Source: Azoarcus indigens (GTDB taxonomy: Bacteria; Pseudomonadota; Gammaproteobacteria; Burkholderiales; Rhodocyclaceae). Taken from it: a DNA stretch of 64,000 nt. The stretch lies in assembly GCF_004361735.1 (NCBI RefSeq), contig NZ_SNVV01000016.1:1-64000 (forward strand), in the 5' to 3' direction. The notes beneath the pieces were generated by a model, which ran no database searches, was not told where the DNA came from, and worked only from the letters and a program-made list of their open reading frames with translations. Positions 42,904 to 53,345 of the stretch are shown here, piece by piece. A program made the translations under genes and the position numbers. Within the stretch, counting starts at the first letter, position 1. The number at the start of each line of letters is the position of its first letter.

Positions 42904-43872
42904 TCATCGGTCGCGTCCTAATGTGCTGTCGGACGATTCCGACGCCGTTCCGCCCTGCTCCGGCAACAAGGCAATACCCGCGCCGGAGTCCGTCAGCGCA
43001 GCGGCATTGCCGCCGATGATGGGATCGCCGGCCGGCTGCGGCACTTCCTCCCCGGCCTCCACCCGCCGCCACTCCCCTTCCGCCGAACGGCCGTAGCTGC
43101 GGCTGCCGACGCAGGCGAAGTCACGGTCGGAGATCAAATCCCAGCGCTCTATGGCCATGCGCGCCCGTGCCGCGTCCAGGGCCACCAGGTTGAAAGAGTT
43201 GGGCGCGCCCGCGCGCAGGCGATGGGAAAGACAGGTGCCGGCCAGCGCCACTACCGGTGCCTTCGGCACGTCGGGGAAGCGCTCGGCCGCCAGCGCCACA
43301 TAGGGATCGTGGATGTGACCGCCCAGCACCAGGTCCACCCCGCCCTCCGCCAGCGCGTGGGCAATCGCCGGCCCGGGCCGGACGAGGTTTTCCTCATCCA
43401 CGTCCTTGCGGCAATCCAGCGGATGGTGGAATGCGACCACGCGCAGGCCGGGAGAATTCACCTCCGCCAGCCGGGCGCTCAGTTCCGCCGGCTTCAGCGC
43501 GCCGTTCTTGTGCCGCCAGCGGGAGGTGGAATCGAAGCACAGCAACTCCACCCCGCCCACGCACCAGGGCGGCGGCTCCGGGGTGAAGAAGGCGCGGTCG
43601 AAACGCGCCCTTGGCTTGAACAGGCGCTGCGCCAGGTTCCACAGCGGTATGTCATGGTTGCCCGGCACCACCCGCAGCGGCAGGGGCGCCAGGCGGCGCA
43701 CGAAGTCCGCTGCGGCGGCGAACTCCCCCGCAGTGGCGCGCTGGGTGATGTCGCCGGAGATCACCACCAGATCCGGGGCCAGCGCCTCGGCCGCGCGCAG
43801 CAGCGCCGCCACCGCCGGCGGTCGCTCGGTGCCGAAATGCGGATCCGACAGATGCAGCAGGCGCACGCTCAC
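42904..43872 (-). CDS. metallophosphoesterase (322 aa)
   Basis: This is a calcineurin-like phosphoesterase. The metal ligands are LLHLSDPHFG near 5, VVISGDITQRA near 37, PGNHDIPLW near 70, and GGHIHDPY near 188. The C-terminal ~60 residues are less ordered. GTG 43872 overlaps the lipid-kinase stop (GTGA), so they are co-translated. The substrate, cyclic nucleotide or phospholipid, is unknown. Pairing with a diacylglycerol-type lipid kinase suggests membrane-lipid metabolism, as inference. Confidence 0.9.
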   Translation of the reverse strand: MSVRLLHLSDPHFGTERPPAVAALLRAAEALAPDLVVISGDITQRATAGEFAAAADFVRRLAPLPLRVVPGNHDIPLWNLAQRLFKPRARFDRAFFTPEPPPWCVGGVELLCFDSTSRWRHKNGALKPAELSARLAEVNSPGLRVVAFHHPLDCRKDVDEENLVRPGPAIAHALAEGGVDLVLGGHIHDPYVALAAERFPDVPKAPVVALAGTCLSHRLRAGAPNSFNLVALDAARARMAIERWDLISDRDFACVGSRSYGRSAEGEWRRVEAGEEVPQPAGDPIIGGNAAALTDSGAGIALLPEQGGTASESSDSTLGRDR

Positions 43873-44939
43873 CCGGCCACGTCCTCCTTCATTGCCACGC
43901 TCCCCGGCGCAACACCGCCGGTTGGAGCCGCGTCCGCTCCGGGCGCGGCGGCGGTCAGCTCTTCCTCAGTTCTCCGTGCCTCGGCCAGCGGGGGCGACAT
44001 CAAGCTCAGTGCGTCGTCCCAGGAGCGGAACTCCAGCGGCGTCTCCAGCCGCAGCAGCTCGCCGTCCAGCGCCACCCGGACGCGGCCGCGGCGGCGGCGG
44101 ATCAGCAGGCGGTGGGCGCAGAAGCTTTCCAGGCTCTGTTCCTGGGAAAGCATGCGCAGCAAACCGTTCAAGGTCAGCTTCAGCATGCCCCACCAGCTCA
44201 CCGGCCGCAGCACCACCACCGCCAGCTGGCCATCGCCCATGCAGCGCGCCACATCCAGCGAAACATCCTTGAGCTGCAGCGCGTTGTTGCCGACGAAGAC
44301 CATGGGCGTGCGCACCCGCTGGCTCACGCCGGCGATTTCCAGTTCCACGTCCATCACCGGATGGCCGCGCAGCATGCTGATGACGGTGGAAGCGATGACC
44401 ACAGCCCGGTTGCGGCCGAAGCGGGAAGTGCTGCGCTCGCGCTCGGCAATCGCTTTGGCGTAAAGGCCGAAGCTGGCGTTCACGAGAAAGACATGGCCGT
44501 TCACCTGGCCGAGGTTCACCGCCTGCGGCTGGCCGTGGAGAGCCACCTCCAGCGCACCCTCCATATCCTCTGGAATGCGGTAGTTGCGGGCGAAGAAGTT
44601 GAAGGTGCCTATGGGCACCACCGCCATCGGCACCTCGCTGCCGGCCAGCACCTGGGCCACGGTGCGCACCGTGCCGTCGCCGCCGGCGGCGATCACCACG
44701 CCGCCATCCGCCTGCGCCGCCCGCCGCGCCCGCTCCGCCGCCTGCGCCAGCCCGGAGGGGCTGTCCGGCACATGCACCACCAGTTCGCGGCCGAGTTCGC
44801 GGCAGCGCTCGGCGGCGAGTTCCTCCAGCCGCGGCCCCTCGCCTGAGCCGGAAGCACGGTTGGCGATGAGGTGCAGCGGCCGCGCCGCCTGGGCGGGCTG
44901 CGCAAGTGGCCGGGCTTCAGCAGAAATAATCTCGGGCAT
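43869..44939 (-). CDS. DagK/YegS-type lipid kinase (356 aa)
   Basis: The diacylglycerol-kinase catalytic domain has HLIANRASGSGEG at the N-terminus and the nucleotide loop AAGGDGTVRTVAQVL near 82. PIGTFNFFARNYRIP follows. The C-terminal beta-rich half (~190-320) is the usual lid. It phosphorylates diacylglycerol or a related lipid at the membrane. GAGGAGAG precedes ATG 44939. Confidence 0.92.
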   Translation of the reverse strand: MPEIISAEARPLAQPAQAARPLHLIANRASGSGEGPRLEELAAERCRELGRELVVHVPDSPSGLAQAAERARRAAQADGGVVIAAGGDGTVRTVAQVLAGSEVPMAVVPIGTFNFFARNYRIPEDMEGALEVALHGQPQAVNLGQVNGHVFLVNASFGLYAKAIAERERSTSRFGRNRAVVIASTVISMLRGHPVMDVELEIAGVSQRVRTPMVFVGNNALQLKDVSLDVARCMGDGQLAVVVLRPVSWWGMLKLTLNGLLRMLSQEQSLESFCAHRLLIRRRRGRVRVALDGELLRLETPLEFRSWDDALSLMSPPLAEARRTEEELTAAAPGADAAPTGGVAPGSVAMKEDVAG

Positions 44940-45382
44940 GAACGCTCTCCTCGCGCGGCGGATGCTTCTTGCACCCCGGCAGCGATCAGTCGAAGTGGAG
45001 CGGCCCGGCGCAGGATCGGCTTCATCCGCCGCAACACACACCACCGCCCGGAACGGCTCTGGTCCAGCCTGCTTATTCCGGGGAGGCTTCCTGCCATTCC
45101 CCGCAAGCGCCGCTTACGGGAAATGAAGCCTTGGTGTCTTGCCGCGCGGGTGCCCGACGCGCATGCCGGCCACACGCAAACATGCTGCCAGTATCGCGGC
45201 CCTATGCAGCCGCCTGTAACAACCGGTAGCACACCAGCGGTCAACTTCTCCTTTTCCTACAAGGACTTTGGCAGCCTGCCTACAGTCCGCCCCGGCCAGC
45301 CTCCCTAGAGTGACGACAAGCGTGTCGGCCTGAGCCCGGGCCACACCTGACAGCGTCAAACGCTTCGACCAGAAGGAGACCT
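44940..45382. other. 443-base intergenic region upstream of the BON lipoprotein gene
   Basis: I see no gene on either strand and no clear T-tailed hairpin. The 120 bases before the BON gene are less GC-rich and probably contain its promoter, but I cannot point to a convincing -35/-10 pair. Confidence 0.4.
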
Positions 45383-45850
45383 ATGATGAAGAAGCCGACC
45401 ACCAAGTCCCTGCTCACCGCCGCCATTCTGGCCGCCTCCACCACAATGCTCGTCGCCTGCGGCGAGCCCGAGCCGCCCACGCCGGGCCAGCGCCTGGACA
45501 GCGCCATCGACGCCACCAAGGAACAGGCGGCGCAGATCGAACGCAAGATGGAAAACGCCGGCGCCGAAGCCGAGCGCAAGGGCGAACAGGCCAGCGCCCA
45601 GATGGAAGAGAAGGCAGACGCCATCGCCCAGGCCGCCGAGGACAGCACCATCACCGCCGAGGTGAAGGCCAAGATCGTCCAAGCCGAAAATCTCAAGACC
45701 CTGGACATCTCGGTTGAGACCGACAAGGGGGTGGTGGTGCTCACCGGCCAGGCGCCCAGCGAAGTCGCGGTGGCTAACGCCAGCGCCATCGCCCGCTCGG
45801 TGGAGGGTGTAAAAGATGTGGATAACCGGTTGGTAATTGCCTCCCGCTAA
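45383..45850 (+). CDS. BON-domain lipoprotein (155 aa)
   Basis: A lipobox (TTMLVACGE, Cys near 26) is followed by a long coiled-coil helix (~35-85, rich in Lys/Glu/Gln/Ala), then one BON domain (DSTITAEVKAKIVQAE through GVKDVDNRLVI). BON lipoproteins sit in the outer membrane or periplasm and are linked to osmotic and envelope stress. AAGGAG precedes ATG 45383. It has its own terminator. Confidence 0.93.
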   Translation: MMKKPTTKSLLTAAILAASTTMLVACGEPEPPTPGQRLDSAIDATKEQAAQIERKMENAGAEAERKGEQASAQMEEKADAIAQAAEDSTITAEVKAKIVQAENLKTLDISVETDKGVVVLTGQAPSEVAVANASAIARSVEGVKDVDNRLVIASR

Positions 45851-45885
45851 GTACCCGAATCCCCCCGAAATCCCCTGAAAGCCGC

Positions 45886-45917
45886 GCCGCCCCTGGAAAC
45901 GGGGGCGGCGTTTTTTA
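45886..45917 (+). terminator. terminator of the BON lipoprotein gene
   Basis: A stem of 11 pairs (one G-U; 45886-45896 with 45901-45911, CGCCGCCCC...GGGGCGGCG) has a GAAA tetraloop and is followed by six T. Confidence 0.92.
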
Positions 45918-45940
45918 TCCACAACCGGAGCGCGCCACTG

Positions 45941-45956
45941 AACAACATATAGTGGA
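45941..45956. promoter_or_regulatory. NrdR box 1
   Basis: GAACAACATATAGTGG fits acaCwAtATaTwGtgt at about 12 of 16. It is half of a pair with 45971-45986, 30 bases downstream, close to three helical turns apart, as is usual for NrdR boxes. Confidence 0.75.
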
Positions 45957-45970
45957 TCAATCAAACTGGA

Positions 45971-45986
45971 ACACTACAGGTTGTAT
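45971..45986. promoter_or_regulatory. NrdR box 2
   Basis: ACACTACAGGTTGTAT fits acaCwAtATaTwGtgt at about 12 of 16. Together with box 1 it ends 8 bases before the -35 of the nrdA promoter. Confidence 0.7.
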
Positions 45987-45994
45987 CCCCAGCC

Positions 45995-46023
45995 TTGACA
46001 GCACCCACCCTCGACCATTAACT
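45995..46023 (+). promoter_or_regulatory. probable promoter of nrdAB
   Basis: TTGACA (45995-46000, perfect -35) and a weak -10 TTAACT (46018-46023) are 17 bases apart. Transcription would start near 46030, making a leader of about 400 bases. Confidence 0.6.
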
Positions 46024-46030
46024 TTCACGC

Positions 46031-46210
46031 CTCGTCGCACCGGTTCGGCCCTGTCCGGATCCGGGGGGAAGACGGCACCGCAGCCACTGCGGATTCCGTG
46101 CTCCCGCCCAGCAATCACCGAGTCCATCGTCCCCCTTCGCCGGGAGCATGTTCCCGAGAAAGTGAGCGACGAACCCAGGACCCGACCGCCAGGAAACCGG
46201 CCGCGACGCA
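46031..46210 (+). ncRNA. cobalamin (B12) riboswitch in the nrdA leader
   Basis: The B12 box GCCAGGAAACCGGCC (46188-46202) matches the conserved GYCAGGARACCKGCC. P1 closes by pairing CGTCGC (46033-46038) with GCGACG (46203-46208), and CCGGTT (46040-46045) pairs with AACCGG in the box. Between them GGGGGAA (near 46073-46079) and GCTCCCGCC...AGCAAT resemble the GGGAA and GCCCCCGC...ACTGT core, with some deviation. A terminator follows at 46296. B12 binding would be expected to lower nrdAB expression. Confidence 0.85.
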
Positions 46211-46295
46211 GTTCCTTCAATAACGGACCGGAGCGGGGCTTTCCTGGTGAGGTTTATGGACAATTACCGTGTTCGCCCACCGCTTCAACGCCATT

Positions 46296-46330
46296 GGCAG
46301 AGCCTTGCGTGCTCTGCCTTTTGTTTTTTC
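46296..46330 (+). terminator. intrinsic terminator between riboswitch and nrdA
   Basis: A perfect 8-bp stem GGCAGAGC/GCTCTGCC (46296-46303 with 46311-46318) is followed by TTTTGTTTTTT. It lies about 100 bases before the nrdA start, and there is no gene between the promoter and this hairpin. It is the natural expression platform for the riboswitch. Confidence 0.9.
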
Positions 46331-46430
46331 AAAGCTGCCGGCCCATGCCGACAGTGTGGTTTCTGAGCCGCAAGACCGCGACCCAGAGCAGAACGTAACC
46401 TCCGACAACTCGCCCAAGGACCCGACAACC

Positions 46431-49303
<2,873 letters not shown>

Positions 49304-49304
<1 letters not shown>

Positions 49305-50494
49305 TGAGCGCCTTCAACTTCAACGACTGGGATAACCCCGCGCCCCGCTCCACCCCGCAGCCCGGCGCTGCGGGCGCAGCGCCCGCCGGCGGCTTCGGTA
49401 GCGGCACCCCGCTGGGCGGCCGCCCCGGCCTGGACGCCGCCGCCGCCCGCAACCCGGCCATGAATGCCGCCGGCCCCCGGCCGGGCGCGCTGGCCCCGGT
49501 GCGCGCCTCCGACAAGCGGGTGGTGAACGGCCAGGGCGACATCAACCAGCTCGCCCCCTTCAAATACCCCTGGGCGTGGGAGTTCTTCCTCAACGCCAAC
49601 CGCAACCACTGGACGCCGCTGGAAATCTCCATGGCCCAGGACGTGCACGACTATCACCACAAGCTCACGCCGGCCGAGCGCCATGTGTTCGAGAACGTGC
49701 TCTCCTACCTCACCACCTCCGACATCCTCGCCATGCGCAACATCGGCCTGGCGGTGATGGAGAAGATGACCGCGCCCGAGCTGCAGATCTACCAGGCCCG
49801 TCAGGTGTACGAAGAAGCCCTGCACACCTGGACCTACCAGCACTGCATCGAGAGCATCGGCCTGGACCAGCAGGAGATCTACAACCGCTACCGCGTGGTG
49901 CCGGAAATCCACGGCAAGATCGCCTTCGCCAACAGCCGCCTCGACCGCGTCATGCAGTCGGACTTCGACCTCACCGACCGCGACAACCTGCACGAATTCG
50001 CCCTCTCCTACCTCTTCTTCGCCGGCATCTTCGAAGGCTGCTGGTTCTACAACGGCTTCTCCCCCATCTTCGCCCTGCAACGCCGCGGCCTGATGAAGGG
50101 CACCGCCGAACAGCTGCAATACATCATGCGCGACGAAGTGCTGCACTGCGCCTTCGGCATCCGCGTCGTCCGCACCCTGATCGCCGAAGAAGAACTGGAA
50201 CTGGACCCGAAAGCCATCGGCCGCCTGTGGGAAGAAGCGGAAGCCTGCGAAAGCGCCTACGCCAACTTCCTGCTGAGCGAACCCATCCTCGGCTATTCCG
50301 CCAGCCAGCACATGGCCCAGTTCCGCTTCGTCGCCAACCGCCGCGCCCGCCAGCTGGGCCTGGGCGAACCCTACCCCGGTGCCGAAAACGTACTGCCCTG
50401 GCTGGATGAACAAGCCAACCTGCGGAAGGAGAAGAATTTCTTCGAAACCCGGGTCACGGAATATCAGACGGGTGGTGCGCTGAGTTGGGATTGA
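49304..50494 (+). CDS. nrdB: ribonucleoside-diphosphate reductase, beta subunit NrdB (396 aa)
   Basis: The di-iron small subunit that houses the tyrosyl radical. The iron ligands are in EEALHTWTYQHCIES (near 165) and in LQYIMRDEVLHCAFG near 275. Residues 10-65 are a Pro/Gly/Ala-rich extension not essential to the fold. The C-terminal tail that docks NrdA ends ALSWD. It is translationally coupled to nrdA (TAATG). Confidence 0.97.
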
Positions 50495-50530
50495 GGTGAA
50501 AGTGCAGTTGACAGGCTCCAAGTTGGGGCC

Positions 50531-50848
50531 TTGTTCGTATCTGCCTCCACAACTCACAAGCTGCTGATCGGTACCGGCGCCTTCCTGCTGGCGGATGCGC
50601 TGGGCGCGGCCGGCCTGGCCATCGTGGAAGACCTGGGTGGCGTCTACATCGCTGGCCCCAAGGGCCCGGATGGCGACAAGGCGCAGTTGCTGCGCGAAGC
50701 CACCGCCGCCGAGCTGGCGAAGACCGAAGGCCCCCTGCCCTTCGACCGCGCACTGCTGGACGTGATGGCGACCGCCCGCCACATCCAGCAGGTGCAGGTG
50801 GTGAACGGCCTGGTGCCGGGCCGCCTCACCACCGCGCGTTCCGCCTGA
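50531..50848 (+). CDS. hypothetical protein downstream of nrdB (up to 105 aa)
   Basis: I do not recognise a family. The first ~30 residues contain a hydrophobic patch ([23 protein letters not shown]). The rest is a mixed alpha/beta-like sequence ending [14 protein letters not shown]. The codon use resembles real genes and a strong terminator follows. However, the only start is TTG with no ribosome site, and the frame lies 36 bases after nrdB. It may be a gene with an unusual start, or a C-terminal remnant. Confidence 0.45.
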   Translation: MFVSASTTHKLLIGTGAFLLADALGAAGLAIVEDLGGVYIAGPKGPDGDKAQLLREATAAELAKTEGPLPFDRALLDVMATARHIQQVQVVNGLVPGRLTTARSA

Positions 50849-50861
50849 AACGCTGCCATCC

Positions 50862-50905
50862 GCGCCGCCGCCTCGCCCGACCGGCAGGCGGCGGCGCCTT
50901 CTTTT
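50862..50905 (+). terminator. terminator after nrdAB and the small hypothetical gene
   Basis: A perfect 12-bp stem GCGCCGCCGCCT/AGGCGGCGGCGC (50862-50873 with 50886-50897) is followed by CTTCTTTT. Confidence 0.85.
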
Positions 50906-50968
50906 GCGGCGGGAAGGGCGGCACCTATCGCCGACCGCCCGAAACGCCCGCCCCCATGCCCTGGGCGC

Positions 50969-51841
50969 TCAGCCCTCGGGCGCCAGCTTGTCCTGCGTGC
51001 GCAGTTCGAAGTCGCTGGCGTCGTGCCGCTCGTGGAGCTGGCCGGCGGGATCGCCCCAGGTGCGATTGACCATGCGGCCGCGTTTCACCGCCGGGCGCTC
51101 GGCGATTTCCCGCGCCCAGCGCAGCACATTGGTGTAGCGCTGGGCGTCCAGGAACTCCGCCGCGCCATACACCTCGTTCAGCACCACCGCGCCGTACCAG
51201 GGCCAGATGGCGATGTCGGCGATGGTGTACCCGGCACCGGCCACGTAGCGCTGGCCGGCCAGGCGGCGGTCCAGCACGTCGAGCTGGCGCTTGGCTTCCA
51301 TGGTGTAGCGGTTGATCGGGTACTCGTACTTCTCCGGTGCATAGACGTAGAAGTGGCCGAAGCCGCCGCCGAGGATGGGCGCGCTGCCCATCTGCCAGAA
51401 CAACCAGGAGAGGCACTCGGTGCGCGCGGCGACTTCGGCCGGCAGGAAGGCGCCGAACTTCTCCGCCAGGTAGAGCAGGATGGAGCCGGACTCGAACACC
51501 CGGATCGGCGGGCTGGCGCTGCGGTCCAGCAGCGCCGGGATCTTGGAGTTGGGATTGACCTCGACGAAGCCGCTGCCGAACTGGTCGCCCTGGTTGATGC
51601 GGATCAGCCAGGCGTCGTACTCGGCGCCGGCATGGCCGGCGGCCAGCAGCTCTTCCAGCAGGATGGTGACCTTGGCGCCGTTGGGCGTGCCCAGCGAATA
51701 GAGCTGCAGCGGGTGCTTGCCCACCGGCAGGTCCTTGTCGTGGGTGGGTCCGGCGATCGGCCGGTTGATGTTGGCGAACTCACCGCCGCTGGGCGTTTCC
51801 CATTGCCACACTTTTGGGGGCGTATAAGGGGTATCGGACAT
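50969..51841 (-). CDS. yghU: YghU-type glutathione S-transferase / disulfide-bond oxidoreductase (290 aa)
   Basis: This is a Nu-class GST: an N-terminal extension (VWQWETPSGGEFANINRPIAG), a thioredoxin fold with LYSLGTPNGAKVTILLEEL, VNPNSKIPAL and the glutathione-binding VFESGSILLYLAEKFG, then a helical domain with GYTIADIAIWPWYG. The E. coli enzyme reduces disulfides of glutathione adducts. ATG 51841 precedes the conserved start. Cytoplasmic and monocistronic. Confidence 0.94.
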   Translation of the reverse strand: MSDTPYTPPKVWQWETPSGGEFANINRPIAGPTHDKDLPVGKHPLQLYSLGTPNGAKVTILLEELLAAGHAGAEYDAWLIRINQGDQFGSGFVEVNPNSKIPALLDRSASPPIRVFESGSILLYLAEKFGAFLPAEVAARTECLSWLFWQMGSAPILGGGFGHFYVYAPEKYEYPINRYTMEAKRQLDVLDRRLAGQRYVAGAGYTIADIAIWPWYGAVVLNEVYGAAEFLDAQRYTNVLRWAREIAERPAVKRGRMVNRTWGDPAGQLHERHDASDFELRTQDKLAPEG

Positions 51842-52187
51842 TTGTTCTGGCCCTCTCGGAATTGGGGAATTGGCCGCGGCGCGCGCCGGGCGAAGCCGGT
51901 GTTTAACAGGCCGGCTTCCTCAGGGCAACCGGGTGGGCTTGCGCTGGCGGCCCGCGGCGCGCTTCGGCGCCGCGTCGCGAAAGGTGTGACTGCGGGTAGG
52001 GCGGTGGGTTGCAAGACGGCAGGGCTGGCTTTGGGCTGCCCCGCGATGGCGCCCGGCGTATCGCCGGAGCAAGCGCTTTTGCGCGGGATGGTGGCGGAAG
52101 ACCCGTTCCGCAGATGGCTGCGGTCCGCGCCCTCGGGCAGGCGCGCAAGGCGGCGAAGTGCATCGCCAGCGCCCGCCCTTTCAGCCT
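51842..52187. other. 346-base intergenic region
   Basis: This lies between the GST gene and the AhpD-like gene, both on the minus strand. I see no gene, no T-tailed hairpin and no recognisable operator; the sequence is uniformly GC-rich. Confidence 0.4.
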
Positions 52188-52667
52188 TCAGTACAGGCCC
52201 GCCTTGTCCAGCCCGAACGCCGCGTCCGCCGACCCCGGCTCGGCGCGGAAGGCGACGCTCAGGCGGTTCCAGCCATTGATGGCGATGACCAGGAAGCTGA
52301 GGTCGGACAACTCCTCCTCGCTCAACTGGGTGCGCACCCGCTCGTAGATCTCGTCCGGCACGCCGTGGGGCGGCAGCGTGGTCAGCGCCTCGGTCCATTC
52401 CAGCGCGGCGCGCTCGCGGGCGTTGAACAGGCCGGATTCGCGCCAGATGGCGATGTGGTGCAGGCGCAGTTCCCGTTCGCCGTGGATCTTGGCCTCCTTC
52501 ACATGCATGTCCAGGCAGAAGGCGCAGCCGTTGATCTGGGAGGCGCGAATGGTGACCAGGGGCTCGAATTCCTGGATGACAGCCTTCTTCTTCAACGCAA
52601 GGTTGAAGTCCATGTACTTCTTGGCGAATTCGGCGGAAACCTGGAAGTAGTTCATACGCTGGCTCAT
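52188..52667 (-). CDS. carboxymuconolactone decarboxylase / AhpD-like protein (159 aa)
   Basis: This small all-helical protein has the redox pair in INGCAFCLDMHVKEAK (C-x2-C, followed by H), the hallmark of AhpD-like peroxidase partners. A C-terminal helix carries FLVIAINGWNRLSVAFR. Such proteins reduce alkyl peroxides or act in aromatic catabolism. ATG 52667 has GGAG upstream. Confidence 0.9.
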   Translation of the reverse strand: MSQRMNYFQVSAEFAKKYMDFNLALKKKAVIQEFEPLVTIRASQINGCAFCLDMHVKEAKIHGERELRLHHIAIWRESGLFNARERAALEWTEALTTLPPHGVPDEIYERVRTQLSEEELSDLSFLVIAINGWNRLSVAFRAEPGSADAAFGLDKAGLY

Positions 52668-52829
52668 GGCACGCTCCGTTCTGTTGGAAGATCTGCCGCC
52701 TGCGTGTTCGGCACCGCAGGCAGCGGGTGTCGGAGAGGATGATGGCCCCGGCGGCCAGGCCATCACAGGGCCAAATCCGGCGTTTTCCGCTAGGCCATGA
52801 AGCGCATGCCGGCGGCCTCAGTCAGCACC

Positions 52830-53102
52830 TCAGTCACCGCCTCCGCCGCCATCTCCACCGCCGCCATCTCCTCCCTCTCCGCCGCCCGCGCTACCGTCAT
52901 CCGCGGCGTGGCAACCGTCCCTCATCGAGTCGCCGCCGGCGCTGGCCATCGCCGCGTTGCCCGGGGCGTCTCCGCCATCGCCGCGCGACTTGCGCCTGCG
53001 CGCAAGGCCAAGCAACAGCAGGACAAAAGCGGCGGCCAGCGGCCCGAAGGCAATCAGCCCGGCGAAGCCCACCAGCAGCCCCAGCACCGCAAACATCGTC
53101 AT
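52830..53102 (-). CDS. small membrane protein with Gly/Asp-rich tail (90 aa)
   Basis: I do not recognise a family. One long hydrophobic region (~2-35, FAVLGLLVGFAGLIAFGPLA and following) ends in ARRRK, a basic stop-transfer. The C-terminal half is low-complexity, GGDAPGNAA and GGGEGGDGGGGDGGGG. GGAGGAGAGGG precedes the start. The gene overlaps no others. It is plausible but thinly supported. Confidence 0.5.
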   Translation of the reverse strand: MTMFAVLGLLVGFAGLIAFGPLAAAFVLLLLGLARRRKSRGDGGDAPGNAAMASAGGDSMRDGCHAADDGSAGGGEGGDGGGGDGGGGGD

Positions 53103-53345
53103 CCCTCTCCTCCCCGTTCTCGAGTCGGCGCCGCGGCTCACATGCCGCGGACGCGCCACGCCGACGGTAACCCTAACCCGTTTGGGGGATGCCGGCCGCC
53201 AGCCCGCCTACCTATGTTTCAAAACCGCCTTGCGAAACGCATACCCGGAACTTTCCGCCCGCCACGCAAGGCCTGAGTCCGTTCCACAAAACATCTATGA
53301 CGCCGGCCCGCCGCCCGCGATGGCGCGCGCCGGCCCGTTCGCGGA

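Noticed and set aside
46269-46430. N-terminal extension of NrdA from an upstream ATG at 46269
   Set aside because: The extension would include the leader terminator (46296-46330), and the NrdA fold begins at 46431 with a ribosome site.
51842-52187. Possible small gene or RNA between the GST and AhpD-like genes
   Set aside because: No start signal, conserved motif, or T-tailed hairpin could be found on either strand.
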